Source: Cytophagales bacterium
GTDB taxonomy: Bacteria > Bacteroidota > Bacteroidia > Cytophagales > Cyclobacteriaceae
Direction: 5' to 3'
NCBI GenBank assembly: GCA_017303795.1
Contig: JAFLBR010000007.1
Location: forward strand, 62,001 to 126,000
DNA: 64,000 nt
Positions 45,812 through 55,384 of this stretch are shown here, one piece after another (positions within the stretch are counted from its first letter, which is position 1; each line of letters starts with the position of its first letter). The translations under genes and the position numbers were made by a program. The notes beneath the pieces were generated by a model, which made no database searches, had not been told where the DNA came from, and saw only the letters and a program-made list of their open reading frames with translations.

Positions 45812-47086
45812 ATGGCATACATCGAACCCGCTCCCCTGTTAGACAAAGAGAATCCTTTTGAAGCCATGATGTCGCGCTTCCACACCGCCTCGCAAATTCT
45901 TGGTCTGGAAGACGAAGTGTACAACGTTTTAAAAAACCCTGCCAAGCAGGTAATTGTTTCGCTACCCGTTACCATGGATGACGGTAGCATTAAAGTATTT
46001 GAAGGTTACCGTGTAATTCACTCCACCATCCTTGGGCCATCCAAAGGTGGTATCCGGTTCGATCCGCACGTTAACCTTGATGAAGTAAAAGCACTTGCCG
46101 CGTGGATGACATGGAAGTGTGCTGTAGTAGATATTCCATATGGTGGTGGTAAAGGCGGTGTTACCTGCAACCCGCGCGAAATGAGTGCCGGTGAAATTGA
46201 ACGCCTGATGCGTTCATACACACAATCTATGATGGAAGTATTTGGTCCTGATCAGGATATACCTGCGCCCGACATGGGTACTGGCCCGCGCGAAATGGCG
46301 TGGTTGATGGATCAATACTCGCGCAACAAAGGCATGACCGTACCCGCTGTGGTTACCGGTAAACCCATTGTAATGGGTGGTTCGCTGGGGCGGACTGAAG
46401 CAACCGGTCGTGGGGTAATGGTTTCTACGCTTGCCGCGATGGAGAAATTGAAAATCAATCCGTACAAAGCAACTTGTGCCGTGCAGGGTTTTGGTAACGT
46501 GGGATCCTGGGCTGCGCGCCTTTTGGCTGAACGCGGACTAAAGGTTGTAGCCGTAAGCGATATTTCCGGAGCTTACTACAACGAAAACGGAATTGACATT
46601 GATGCCGCCATTGCTTACCGCGATAAGAATAAAGGCTCGTTGGAAGGCTTTGCCGGAGTAGAGAAAATTCCAGGAGCTGATTTGTTAACTCTGGCTGTGG
46701 ATGTACTGGTACCAGCTGCCACCGAAGATGTGATTACCAGCAGCAATGTTAAAAAAATTCAAGCCAAGCTGATTGTAGAAGGCGCTAATGGTCCTACCTC
46801 CTCCAAGGCCGATAGTGTAATCTATGAAAAGGGTATAAGCGTTGTGCCCGATATTCTTGCTAATGCCGGTGGGGTAACCGTTTCATACTTTGAGTGGGTA
46901 CAAAACCGTCTTGGTTATAAGTGGACAGCAGAGCGCGTAAACCGCAGAAGTGATCGGATTATGAAAGACGCTTTCGATAATGTTTATAAAATAGCTACGC
47001 AATACAAAGTATCGTTACGCATTGCAGCTTACATGGTAGCTATTGATAAGGTGGCCAAAACATATAAGTTCCGCGGAGGTTATTAA
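45812..47086 (+). CDS. Glutamate dehydrogenase (Glu/Leu/Phe/Val family)
   Basis: The 424-residue enzyme interconverts glutamate and 2-oxoglutarate with NAD(P)H. The substrate site is visible at SKGGIRFDPHVNLDEVKALA (about 71-90), with the catalytic Lys in PYGGGKGGV (about 110-118) and the dinucleotide-binding GFGNVGSWAA near 230. Ends with the family's SYFEWVQN and a C-terminal helix. It is closer to the short hexameric (about 420-residue) type than to the 450-residue GdhA of enterics. Cofactor preference cannot be told. Confidence 0.93.
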   Translation: MAYIEPAPLLDKENPFEAMMSRFHTASQILGLEDEVYNVLKNPAKQVIVSLPVTMDDGSIKVFEGYRVIHSTILGPSKGGIRFDPHVNLDEVKALAAWMTWKCAVVDIPYGGGKGGVTCNPREMSAGEIERLMRSYTQSMMEVFGPDQDIPAPDMGTGPREMAWLMDQYSRNKGMTVPAVVTGKPIVMGGSLGRTEATGRGVMVSTLAAMEKLKINPYKATCAVQGFGNVGSWAARLLAERGLKVVAVSDISGAYYNENGIDIDAAIAYRDKNKGSLEGFAGVEKIPGADLLTLAVDVLVPAATEDVITSSNVKKIQAKLIVEGANGPTSSKADSVIYEKGISVVPDILANAGGVTVSYFEWVQNRLGYKWTAERVNRRSDRIMKDAFDNVYKIATQYKVSLRIAAYMVAIDKVAKTYKFRGGY

Positions 47087-47093
47087 TTCAAAT

Positions 47094-47156
47094 TTCAAGA
47101 TTTAAAATTCAAAGTTCGAAGGCTAAAATGCCTAATTTTGAATTTTAAATCTTGAA
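47094..47156. repeat. 20-bp perfect AT-rich inverted repeat between gdh and psd
   Basis: Arms 47094-47113 and 47137-47156 are perfect reverse complements of 20 bases over a 23-base spacer. Core TTTAAAATTC. Similar to the batD-aroC repeat. It may terminate gdh transcripts or be a short dispersed repeat. Confidence 0.8.
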
Positions 47157-47162
47157 TTATCC

Positions 47163-47834
47163 ATGACTATACATAAAGAAGGAAGAGGACTGATACTGGC
47201 AACCACAACAATTGTGGTGATATTGAATGTAATCATTGCCTCTGTGCCATCATTTTTTTCACCCACCGTTTATTCTATTCTCTCAACTTCAATGTTGGTT
47301 GTAAGCATTGTAGTGTTGGTGTTGGTGCTGCAATTTTTCAGATTGCCTTCTATCGAAGTAATCAAAAACGAAAAACAGGTTTTGGCTCCTGCCGATGGCA
47401 AAGTGGTTGTGATTGAAGAAACTGAAGAACCTGAACACCTCAAATCTAGACGCAAACAGATTTCAATTTTTATGTCGCCTATAAACGTGCATGTAAACCG
47501 CATGCCGGTAACGGGTACAATCTCTTACGCCAAATATCACCCCGGAAAATATCTTGTAGCCTGGCATCCTAAATCCAGCACCGAAAATGAACGCACTACT
47601 ATTGCCGTAAAAATGAAAAACGGAACCGAGGTTCTGTTCCGCCAGATTGCCGGTGCTGTAGCGCGCAGAATAAAGTGGTACGTTAAAGAAGGCCAACCGT
47701 TGGAACAAGGCGATGAGTTTGGCTTCATCAAGTTCGGCTCGCGGGTGGATATTTTCCTGCCCTTGGATGCCCGTGTTACTGTTAAAATTGGCGATGTAAC
47801 CAAAGGCGGCAAAACCGTAATTGCCGAATTTTAA
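47163..47834 (+). CDS. psd: Phosphatidylserine decarboxylase (archaeal/Bacteroidota-type, short form)
   Basis: Psd converts phosphatidylserine to phosphatidylethanolamine. The 223-residue protein has an N-terminal pair of hydrophobic stretches (about 13-60) and the self-cleavage site FGSRVDIF near 193 (Gly-Ser, giving the pyruvoyl group). HVNRMPV near 108 and APADGKV near 76 are further landmarks. The short length and Gly-Ser-Arg site fit the Psd subfamily common in Bacteroidota rather than the LGST type of E. coli. Together with cdsA it supports PE synthesis. Confidence 0.92.
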   Translation: MTIHKEGRGLILATTTIVVILNVIIASVPSFFSPTVYSILSTSMLVVSIVVLVLVLQFFRLPSIEVIKNEKQVLAPADGKVVVIEETEEPEHLKSRRKQISIFMSPINVHVNRMPVTGTISYAKYHPGKYLVAWHPKSSTENERTTIAVKMKNGTEVLFRQIAGAVARRIKWYVKEGQPLEQGDEFGFIKFGSRVDIFLPLDARVTVKIGDVTKGGKTVIAEF

Positions 47835-47910
47835 CCGCTGTTTTTGCACCGATTATCATTTTTTAAGAAGAAAATGGCGGGCTAACGTCTGTTGGAATTT
47901 TGTCTTTCAG

Positions 47911-47918
47911 TATTTTTG
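47911..47918 (+). promoter_or_regulatory. Possible -7 box (TATTTTTG) before the desaturase
   Basis: TATTTTTG fits TAnnTTTG; TTG lies 16 bases upstream (47892-47894), shorter than the ideal 19. The start codon is 63 bases downstream. Confidence 0.4.
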
Positions 47919-47981
47919 AAACTCATAATTATGTCATTACGGCAGGTTACTCTTAGATACAAAGTTTAAATCCCTACCCAG

Positions 47982-49106
47982 ATGAGTCTGAATCTAAATC
48001 TGAAATTCGCCAACCATCAGCAAGAATTTTTTGTTACGCTTAATCAGCGCGTAAACTCATATTTCAAGACAAATAAAATTGATCGCACCGGAAACAGTGA
48101 AATGGCACTAAAAACCATCTTCATGCTTTCGTTGTATTTTGTTCCATATGCATTAATGATTGGTGGAATTACTGCAAACCTGTGGGTGATGTTAGGCCTT
48201 TGCGTGTTAATGGGTTTCGGAATGGCCGGTATTGGGCTTTCTATTATGCACGATGCCAACCACGGTTCGTATTCAAACAAAGCCTGGGTCAATAATTTGT
48301 TAGGCCTTACGCTTAATGCGGTAGGTGGTCATGCCCTGAACTGGAAAGTACAACACAATGTATTGCATCATACCTACACCAACATTCACGATGTAGATGA
48401 AGACATTAGCCCACGCGGTATTATCCGTATGGCCCCGGAATCAAAATGGATACCGTTGCATAAGTATCAACATTACTACGCCTGGTTCTTCTATGGTTTG
48501 ATGACGCTGGTTTGGGTATTTGTAAAAGATTTTGTTCGTCTGATTAAATACCAGCGCGAGGGCCTTATCAAAAAGCAAAAGACAACCGCTTTGCGCGAAT
48601 GGATTTTTATGCTTGCCACCAAAGCCTTGTACTTTACATACATTTTTGCAGTACCCATGTGGATGCTTAACCTCAGCTTTGCCCAGGTGCTGATCGGGTT
48701 TTTGGTTATGCATTACATTGCTGGTTTTATCTTGGCCATTATTTTTCAACCGGCACACGTAGTGGAAGGAACAGAGTATCCAATGCCTGATGAAAATGGT
48801 AATCTTGAAAACAGTTGGGCTATTCACCAATTGCACACCACCACAAACTTTGGTCATAAAGCGAAATTGTTTTCGTGGTACGTGGGCGGATTAAATTATC
48901 AGGTTGAACACCACTTGTTCCCGAACATTTGCCACGTGCACTATCGTCAGATTTCAAAAATTGTAGAACAGACAGCCGGTGAATTCGGGTTGCCTTACAA
49001 ATCGAAAGAAACCTTTTTGCAAGCCATTGCCGCACACGCACGGCAATTGAAATGGTTAAGCCGTAAGCCCGAGCTAAGCGAAGCTGTTGTAGCTAAAGCA
49101 GCCTGA
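47982..49106 (+). CDS. Membrane fatty-acid desaturase (acyl-CoA/phospholipid type)
   Basis: A 374-residue integral-membrane desaturase, a di-iron enzyme that introduces a double bond into membrane lipids. The three histidine boxes are present: HDANH (about 89-93), HNVLHH (about 125-130) and QVEHHLFP (about 308-315). About four membrane helices surround them. The family includes delta-6-like and linoleoyl-CoA-like desaturases; regiospecificity is not visible. Not fused to cytochrome b5. Converges on recO, with 5 bases between stops. Confidence 0.93.
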   Translation: MSLNLNLKFANHQQEFFVTLNQRVNSYFKTNKIDRTGNSEMALKTIFMLSLYFVPYALMIGGITANLWVMLGLCVLMGFGMAGIGLSIMHDANHGSYSNKAWVNNLLGLTLNAVGGHALNWKVQHNVLHHTYTNIHDVDEDISPRGIIRMAPESKWIPLHKYQHYYAWFFYGLMTLVWVFVKDFVRLIKYQREGLIKKQKTTALREWIFMLATKALYFTYIFAVPMWMLNLSFAQVLIGFLVMHYIAGFILAIIFQPAHVVEGTEYPMPDENGNLENSWAIHQLHTTTNFGHKAKLFSWYVGGLNYQVEHHLFPNICHVHYRQISKIVEQTAGEFGLPYKSKETFLQAIAAHARQLKWLSRKPELSEAVVAKAA

Positions 49107-49111
49107 TTGTT

Positions 49112-49777
49112 CTAACGCAAAACTTCCTGCAACACAGGTAACGATTTCATTTCACCAAAACCATCTATGTGGGTTTGGTAAAATCGCATCAGGCAACTGA
49201 GCAGCGTTTGGCGTTGTGCATACGTCATGGCAAGTTCATCCTGATAATTTATTAGCAGCAATTGCTTCAACAGTTGTTCTTCGTGTGCATCTATCCAATG
49301 TACGCCTAATACTTCGCTGGTTTGGTTCGGGGCAAAGCCTAAATGTCGGCTTAGGCCTAAAAGAAAAATAAGATGAAAGTTTTCGGGCCGTGGGTGTTCA
49401 TCCAGAATTACCAACGAATTGGAGATAAACTCAAAAATTTCTGAAGTATGCGTTTGGTCTTTTACAGCTTTGTTCAACACTTCATTTATAAAAAGTGCTA
49501 TGGCCGATTTATTTACTTGCCGCGATAAGTTCTGATAAAGGTGATAACACTTCACTTCTTTTATGCGCATGATGTTTCCATTTTCTTTATGGTACACCAC
49601 CAGATCGAGTAACGTTAAGGGTTGAAACAAAGCAATCTTACTTTTTTTGGATGCAGAACGCACGCCATTTACAATGTAACTCTGCAGGCCGAATAAATCG
49701 GTAAACATATTTACGATAACCGAAGTATCGCCATACGGGGTAAGCCGAAAAACAATGCCTTTTGTTTTAACTAACAC
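49112..49777 (-). CDS. recO: DNA repair protein RecO
   Basis: RecO acts with RecF and RecR to load RecA on gapped DNA. The 221-residue protein shows the N-terminal OB fold (KTKGIVFRLTPYGDTSVIVNMFTD pattern, about 4-25) and the helical C-terminal domain. The usual RecO zinc cysteines are absent, as in many Bacteroidota. It starts with GTG at 49777, which overlaps the tdk stop by one base, so translation is probably coupled to tdk. Confidence 0.9.
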   Translation of the reverse strand: MLVKTKGIVFRLTPYGDTSVIVNMFTDLFGLQSYIVNGVRSASKKSKIALFQPLTLLDLVVYHKENGNIMRIKEVKCYHLYQNLSRQVNKSAIALFINEVLNKAVKDQTHTSEIFEFISNSLVILDEHPRPENFHLIFLLGLSRHLGFAPNQTSEVLGVHWIDAHEEQLLKQLLLINYQDELAMTYAQRQTLLSCLMRFYQTHIDGFGEMKSLPVLQEVLR

Positions 49778-50367
49778 TACGAACGCTTTTTCTTGTCTGC
49801 AAAAAAAGCCTGGCGACTTCTGGCTTCGTAGGCATTTTTTTCACCCAGTAATACCCGCGCATCATTATCAGCCAACCGATACGAGAACGAGGCCAACTCT
49901 CCGGTTTGTGCGCAGATAGCATGTACTTTGGTAACATACTCAGCCACTGCTAATAGATTTGGCATCGGCCCAAAAGGTTTGCCTTCATAATCCATATCTA
50001 ACCCCGCCACAATTACACGCTTACCACTATTGGCTAATGCATTGCACACCTCCAGAATGGCCTCATCAAAAAATTGTGCTTCATCAATACCTACCACATC
50101 GCACTCGCCAGCCAGCAAAATTATGTCTGATGCAAACTGTACCGGAGTAGAACGGATTTCACGTTCGCTGTGCGAAACAATTTTTTCGGTGTGATAGCGG
50201 GTATCAATGGCCGGCTTAAAAATCTCTACTTTCTGTTTTGCTATAAGTGCACGGTTAAGCCTGCGGATTAGCTCCTCGGTTTTACCCGAAAACATACACC
50301 CGCATATTACTTCAATCCAGCCACTCTTACCCGATGGATTACGACCTAACTGAGGCTCTATAAACAT
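49777..50367 (-). CDS. tdk: Thymidine kinase (TK1 type) with a degenerate zinc site
   Basis: Tdk phosphorylates thymidine in the salvage pathway. The 196-residue protein has the P-loop [14 protein letters not shown] (about 26-39), the Walker B-like [12 protein letters not shown] (about 92-103) and the lasso loop region near the C-terminus. The usual structural zinc site (two Cys pairs) is mostly missing: only one Cys remains in HAICAQTG, and the second pair is replaced in [10 protein letters not shown]. The kinase core looks intact. Forms an operon with recO. Confidence 0.92.
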   Translation of the reverse strand: MFIEPQLGRNPSGKSGWIEVICGCMFSGKTEELIRRLNRALIAKQKVEIFKPAIDTRYHTEKIVSHSEREIRSTPVQFASDIILLAGECDVVGIDEAQFFDEAILEVCNALANSGKRVIVAGLDMDYEGKPFGPMPNLLAVAEYVTKVHAICAQTGELASFSYRLADNDARVLLGEKNAYEARSRQAFFADKKKRS

Positions 50368-50409
50368 ACTGGCAATTTAGGGATTAGAAGGGTCTATCCA
50401 ACGGCAAGA

Positions 50410-50730
50410 TTATTCCGTGTAATTAAGGTGCGGCAACTTATATTCTTCGGGCACCCGCACGTGGCAATTGCCTGTTACTTTTGCCTGGCAGGCCAAACGC
50501 TCTTTAACGCCAAGTTCGCTGTTAGCCCGGTAGCGCTGTTCAGTATCAGTAAGTGGGCCAAGTGCTTCTGCACCGGCAACCACAATCATCTTGCACGTAG
50601 TGCAACGTCCTTTTCCGCCACACGCGTGCATCCAGTCCACCAGATTTTCATGAAGCAGGCGCAACGCAGAACTTCCGGCTTTACCGGTTACTTCCTTTCG
50701 GGCCATGTTTTCTATCACTATCTTTACCAT
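50410..50730 (-). CDS. [2Fe-2S] ferredoxin (plant/adrenodoxin-like)
   Basis: A 106-residue electron carrier. The cluster ligands read as CGGKGRCTTC (about 37-46) with a later Cys in RLACQAKV near 80. Glu and Asp residues around it fit the 2Fe-2S ferredoxin fold. It is probably used by a monooxygenase, desaturase or Fe-S-assembly system, but no partner reductase is adjacent. It is divergent from the hypothetical gene at 50771 with 40 bases between. Confidence 0.9.
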   Translation of the reverse strand: MVKIVIENMARKEVTGKAGSSALRLLHENLVDWMHACGGKGRCTTCKMIVVAGAEALGPLTDTEQRYRANSELGVKERLACQAKVTGNCHVRVPEEYKLPHLNYTE

Positions 50731-50770
50731 CTGTATAACGCAGCTAACAAGAATACAAAATTATCAGGGC

Positions 50771-51775
50771 ATGGACGAAAAGATAAGTTTAAAAGCCATC
50801 GATCAATACGCCATTCAGGTTGCCAATCAACTGGCCGAAAGTTTTTTCTCTGGCAAAAAAATTATTACCGGCCCTGAAATTCTAAACCTTTGCGCAGTAA
50901 AGCAGGTAAACTTTTTTGTGATTCATGATTTGCTGAGCGCATGGAAAAAAGAAAATGAGAAACTCAAGAGTCCGTATTTCGATTACCAGGCAAAAGCCGT
51001 AACCGAAGCCCTTACTCAATTTCAGATCGCGCTAAGCAACAACATCGCTATCAGCAAAGTAGATTTTTTACCTTTATTGAAACGAGGCGTAAGCCAAACG
51101 CTTTACCTGATTCTGGATCCGTACGATTTTTATGCTGATCTATTAGATACCAAAGACGAATCACTTTCTATTCAGGATCTTGAAAACAAAGTGAAGTATG
51201 TTAAAATCAATAAAGCGCCTTTAGAGAATCTGGTAGTACGATTAAAAGAAAAACAAGCTGATGCGGTTAAGGGCAAAGAAGCTTTTGCCTTGCTGGATCA
51301 GATTCTGGAAGCGGTAAACTTTACACCAGAAGATGTTGAGCCGCACCTTTCGGCACTCAGCAAAATAGTGCCGGTTAACATCACTACTTTTTACGAACAG
51401 AAATCAGCAGCCACTCCAGCTCCAGTTGTAGAAACAAAACCTGTTGAAACGAAAGTTGTAGCGCAAAAGCCTGTAAGTCCGGTAGTAACTCAACCGTTAA
51501 TCGCCCCCGAACTAAAAGCAACGTTAGCCGATAACTTAGCGAAACAAAAAATTACGCGGCTAAAAGAAAGCCTCACCATCAATCAAAAATTCATGTTCAC
51601 TAAAATTCTGTTTCATGGTGACTTTGAGATTTTTACGGAAGCCATTGATAAGTTAGACCGATTCGATAACCTGACGCAAGCCATGCGTTTTATTGACGAT
51701 GCTTATCCTGATTGGGATCGCGAAAGCGAAGAGTACGAAGAGTTTTATGAAATCTTACAAAATAGGTTTCGCTAA
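50771..51775 (+). CDS. Conserved-looking cytosolic protein, function unknown
   Basis: From ATG 50771 the protein has 334 residues; an earlier in-frame start (50705) overlaps the ferredoxin gene and is unlikely. It is helical and soluble, with no signal. A Pro/Val/Thr-rich linker (about 213-240, repeats of VETK, VVTQP) joins a helical N-terminal half to a C-terminal part rich in charged helices ending DWDRESEEYEEF. I do not recognise a family. It converges on rodA with a 4-base overlap. The linker suggests a two-domain scaffold or regulatory protein. Confidence 0.6.
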   Translation: MDEKISLKAIDQYAIQVANQLAESFFSGKKIITGPEILNLCAVKQVNFFVIHDLLSAWKKENEKLKSPYFDYQAKAVTEALTQFQIALSNNIAISKVDFLPLLKRGVSQTLYLILDPYDFYADLLDTKDESLSIQDLENKVKYVKINKAPLENLVVRLKEKQADAVKGKEAFALLDQILEAVNFTPEDVEPHLSALSKIVPVNITTFYEQKSAATPAPVVETKPVETKVVAQKPVSPVVTQPLIAPELKATLADNLAKQKITRLKESLTINQKFMFTKILFHGDFEIFTEAIDKLDRFDNLTQAMRFIDDAYPDWDRESEEYEEFYEILQNRFR

Positions 51776-53046
51776 ATCCGCTGCAACACCTGGCTGCGGT
51801 GTGCATCTAACTTAAGCAGAATAAAGAGCAACACCGTAAAACTCCACAACGCTGAGCCACCGTAACTGAAAAAGGGTAGCGGAATTCCGATTACCGGAAA
51901 CAACCCGATGGTCATGCCAATATTTACTGCAAAGTGAAAAAAGAAAATACTGGCTACTGCATATCCATATGCGCGGGCAAATCTGTTTTTCTGACGTTCG
52001 GCTATAAAAATTATTCGTTGAAGAAAGAACACAAATAAAACCACAACCAATAAACTGCCCATCCAACCGTGCTCTTCACCAATGGTACAAAAAATAAAAT
52101 CAGTGCTCTGCTCGGGCACAAAATCAAACTTGGTTTGAGTTCCTTTCAGAAATCCTTTACCAGCAAAGCCACCACTACCAATTGCAATTTTAGATTGTGT
52201 AACGTTCCAGTTAATTCCCATCGGATCGAAGTTGGGGTTAACTAACGCTTCCAATCTTTTTTTATGACGCTCGGGTAATACATTGTTGATTACATAATCA
52301 AAACTTTCGATGGTGAGAATCAAAATCACAGCTCCGAAGGTGAGTGTTAAAATTCTTTTGAGGGTACGCTTACCAAAAAAGATCAGGAGCACTAACACTA
52401 CACCAATAATGCCATGCAGGTACCATTGGTTTTTTACCATCAGCGTAAGAATTGCTAATGCCGCCATAGAAATGCCCACAATCAAAATAAAGGGCGACAT
52501 ACCTTCGCGGTAGAACACAACCAGAAACGACATAAACACGATTGCCGTTCCAAAATCTTTCTGCAGCAGAATAAGGCCCAGTGGCAGCAAAATCATTCCA
52601 AACAATATTCCCTGATTACGCAGGCTATCCATTTTGAAACCCACACTCCCAATAAATTTAGCAACGGCCAAAGCCGTAATAAATTTGGCAAACTCAGAAG
52701 GTTGCACCCCGAACGAACCTACACCAATCCACGATTTGTTTCCACCAACTTCTTTTCCAATTATCGGAATCATCATTAACGCTACCAGAATTATGGCATA
52801 GAATATATATGCGAATGTTTCATAGAAGCGCATATCGATTATAACAATGGCCAGAATGATAAACACAGAAGCGGCAATAAACATGAGTTGCCGCCCCGAA
52901 TTCAAACTCATATCGAAAATGGATTGATTGGCGGTTTCATCGTACACGGCTGCAAAAATGTTAAGCCAACCCAACGCCACCATCATTACATAGAGCAATA
53001 CCGAAACCCAATCTAACTTACCCGATATGTCAACCTCTCTGCTCAT
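51772..53046 (-). CDS. rodA: Rod-shape-determining SEDS glycosyltransferase RodA
   Basis: RodA polymerises peptidoglycan in the elongation complex with PBP2. The 424-residue protein has about ten membrane helices; SEDS landmarks include NKSWIGVGSFGVQPSEFAK (seen as WI-x-x-G-x-x-x-x-QPSE, about 100-116), KDFGTAIVF near 162 and FSYGGSALW near the C-terminus. Its start overlaps the mrdA stop by 4 bases. Last gene of mreB-mreC-mreD-mrdA-rodA. Confidence 0.96.
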   Translation of the reverse strand: MSREVDISGKLDWVSVLLYVMMVALGWLNIFAAVYDETANQSIFDMSLNSGRQLMFIAASVFIILAIVIIDMRFYETFAYIFYAIILVALMMIPIIGKEVGGNKSWIGVGSFGVQPSEFAKFITALAVAKFIGSVGFKMDSLRNQGILFGMILLPLGLILLQKDFGTAIVFMSFLVVFYREGMSPFILIVGISMAALAILTLMVKNQWYLHGIIGVVLVLLIFFGKRTLKRILTLTFGAVILILTIESFDYVINNVLPERHKKRLEALVNPNFDPMGINWNVTQSKIAIGSGGFAGKGFLKGTQTKFDFVPEQSTDFIFCTIGEEHGWMGSLLVVVLFVFFLQRIIFIAERQKNRFARAYGYAVASIFFFHFAVNIGMTIGLFPVIGIPLPFFSYGGSALWSFTVLLFILLKLDAHRSQVLQRI

Positions 53047-54872
53047 TCAAACTTATTGTTTAACACATATTGTTGGATGTGCGGACGTTTCGTTCCTCCA
53101 AACAAATACTTTTCTATCATTAAACTGGCAATAGATGCGGCCGCGCGTGCACCCTGGCCTGCATCTTCTACATACACTGAGACAGCAATCTTTGGATTAT
53201 CGCGGGGTGCGAATGCAATAAATACTGAGTGATCGAATAACGGTGGTGCGTTTTGTACGGTTCCCGTTTTACCACAAACAATTAAATCGGCTATACGTGC
53301 GCGCAGACCCGTACCTTCTTCCACTACTTTCTGCATAGCATCTACTGCTATTATAAAATAAGAAGAATCAATAGTGGTGTAATGTCGCTCGGAATATTGA
53401 GGTAGCGGTTTACCATTTTCGCCAATAGCTTTAACCAGATGTGGTGTGTAGTAGTAACCGCGGTTAGCAATGGTAGCCGCAAAGTTTGCCATTTGAATCG
53501 GCACTACCAGGTTTTCACCTTCGCCAATGGCAATTGAATAAATGTTTGAAAACTTCCATGGGCGATTGCGATAAGCCCTATCGTAATAAGCAGGGGTTGG
53601 AACCAAGCCCTCTTTTTCATTTGGAAGGTCAATACCTAATCTATTGCCAAAACCAAAACTCATGATGTGTTTATTCCACTCTTCCAAACCTACACGCGTG
53701 TCGGCATATGTATCGTTTACTACACCCTTGTTAACCATTCGCCTGAGTACATTAAGAAAGTATGGATTACAGGAGTTTGCAATTGCACCACGTAAATCTT
53801 CGTTGGTATGTGTGCCATGGCAAGCAACAATACCACCAGACATTCCCTTTCTGGTACAAGGAATACGGGTATCGGGTGTAATTACTTTTTCTTGCAGGGC
53901 CGTCATGGCTTGCGCGATTTTAAAAATAGAACCTGGACGATATTGCGCCATTAAGGGTCTATTGAATAACGGGTTAAGGGTATCGTTGCTGATCAACTTA
54001 AAGTTAGAACTATAATTTCTTCCGGTTAGCAAGGTAGGATCGTATGATGGCCCGGATACAAGTGATAAAATTTCTCCGGTAGAAGGTTCAATCGCTACAA
54101 TTGAACCGGCTTTGCCTTGCATTAAAAATTCACCGTATTGCTGCAGGTCAACATCAATACCGGTGTACAGATTGGCTCCGGGTATTGATAACGTATCGTA
54201 TTCGCCATTCTTAAACGCACCTTTCTCTATACCTTTTACATTTCTCAGCTTAAAGCGAACCCCACGCTTGCCGCGAAGTTGCTCTTCGTAAAATGCTTCA
54301 ATACCGCTTTGACCTACGTAATCACCTTGTTTGTAAATGCCGGATTGATCTCGGGCCAGATTATCCTTACTAATCTCGCTTACATACCCCAATGCATTGG
54401 CCAATGTTGGCGATTGATATGCGCGTGTAGTACGGGCCTGAATGTAGAAACCCGGAAACTCATCGAGGTGGTCTTGCACCCGGGCAAAATCAACATGCGA
54501 AAGTTGATTTAAAAACAACATTGGCTTAAAAGGAGAGTATTGCTTTTTACGTCCTTTTACTTCTTTGAATTTTGCACGCAGCTCTTCTTGCGTTAATTGA
54601 AACACGGTACAGAACCTTGACGAGTCAAAATTCTTTACGTCCTTCATCACCACATTCAAATCGTACTCGGGTGTGTTGTAAACAATTAGTTTGTTGTTGC
54701 GATCGTAAATCAATCCGCGAAACGGATATTCAACCTCTCTTAAAATTGCATTGCCATCTGCCAGCTCGGCATATTTGTTATCCAGAACCTGAACAAAAAA
54801 AAGCTTGACAAGAAAAATTATCCCCACCAGGGCAAACACCAACTGCACTATTTCACGCCTGCCCTCGTTCAT
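53043..54872 (-). CDS. mrdA: Penicillin-binding protein 2 (transpeptidase, elongasome)
   Basis: PBP2 cross-links peptidoglycan during side-wall growth and activates RodA. The 609-residue protein has an N-terminal membrane anchor (about 10-28), a dimerisation/linker domain (about 50-230) and the transpeptidase domain with SIFK (Ser near 313, the acylation site), SCN (the second motif) and KTGT near 535. All three motifs are intact. It overlaps mreD by 4 bases and rodA by 4 bases, so the run is translationally coupled. Confidence 0.96.
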   Translation of the reverse strand: MNEGRREIVQLVFALVGIIFLVKLFFVQVLDNKYAELADGNAILREVEYPFRGLIYDRNNKLIVYNTPEYDLNVVMKDVKNFDSSRFCTVFQLTQEELRAKFKEVKGRKKQYSPFKPMLFLNQLSHVDFARVQDHLDEFPGFYIQARTTRAYQSPTLANALGYVSEISKDNLARDQSGIYKQGDYVGQSGIEAFYEEQLRGKRGVRFKLRNVKGIEKGAFKNGEYDTLSIPGANLYTGIDVDLQQYGEFLMQGKAGSIVAIEPSTGEILSLVSGPSYDPTLLTGRNYSSNFKLISNDTLNPLFNRPLMAQYRPGSIFKIAQAMTALQEKVITPDTRIPCTRKGMSGGIVACHGTHTNEDLRGAIANSCNPYFLNVLRRMVNKGVVNDTYADTRVGLEEWNKHIMSFGFGNRLGIDLPNEKEGLVPTPAYYDRAYRNRPWKFSNIYSIAIGEGENLVVPIQMANFAATIANRGYYYTPHLVKAIGENGKPLPQYSERHYTTIDSSYFIIAVDAMQKVVEEGTGLRARIADLIVCGKTGTVQNAPPLFDHSVFIAFAPRDNPKIAVSVYVEDAGQGARAAASIASLMIEKYLFGGTKRPHIQQYVLNNKFE

Positions 54873-55384
54873 ATGCGTCTGCGTTGAGGCGTTAAAAACT
54901 GAAGCAGTGCAATAACAGACATCGTGAACAGCAGACTGGCCACAATCTTAAGCATGGTGTACCAAAACATGGTAAAGCCAGCAGCCTCCACAAAAAACAA
55001 TACCAGGTGATGTAAAAACACCATCGGCAATGAATACACCAAAAACCATTGCAGACCATTAGCGGCCAACGTAGCAGCCGCACCACTTTCATATCCACCC
55101 TGCGGTGTTATGGTACTAAGCCAGTAGTTCCGTAAGTATGCTATCAGCACCGTTGCCAATGCATGCAAGCCCATGCTATCATAAAAAACATCAACTGAAA
55201 AGCCTAACAGAAAACCGGCAAGCATCAAAACAAGGGTGTTCGTTTCAATTGGCAGTAGTAGTATAAACGCGATATACAAAAAACAAAAAGCAGTATTAAA
55301 CAATACCAGGTTGCGCAGTACCAGCACCTGCACTAACAAGTACACAAAAAATAACACAAACTGTATAATACCCGAGCGACTCAT
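54869..55384 (-). CDS. mreD: Rod-shape-determining protein MreD
   Basis: The 171-residue integral membrane protein has about five to six hydrophobic helices with no catalytic site. MreD links MreC to the elongasome. Sequence is poorly conserved even within the family; identification rests on length, membrane pattern (for example LLLPIETNTLVLMLAGFLLGF) and position between mreC and mrdA, with 4-base overlaps at both ends. Confidence 0.92.
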   Translation of the reverse strand: MSRSGIIQFVLFFVYLLVQVLVLRNLVLFNTAFCFLYIAFILLLPIETNTLVLMLAGFLLGFSVDVFYDSMGLHALATVLIAYLRNYWLSTITPQGGYESGAAATLAANGLQWFLVYSLPMVFLHHLVLFFVEAAGFTMFWYTMLKIVASLLFTMSVIALLQFLTPQRRRI

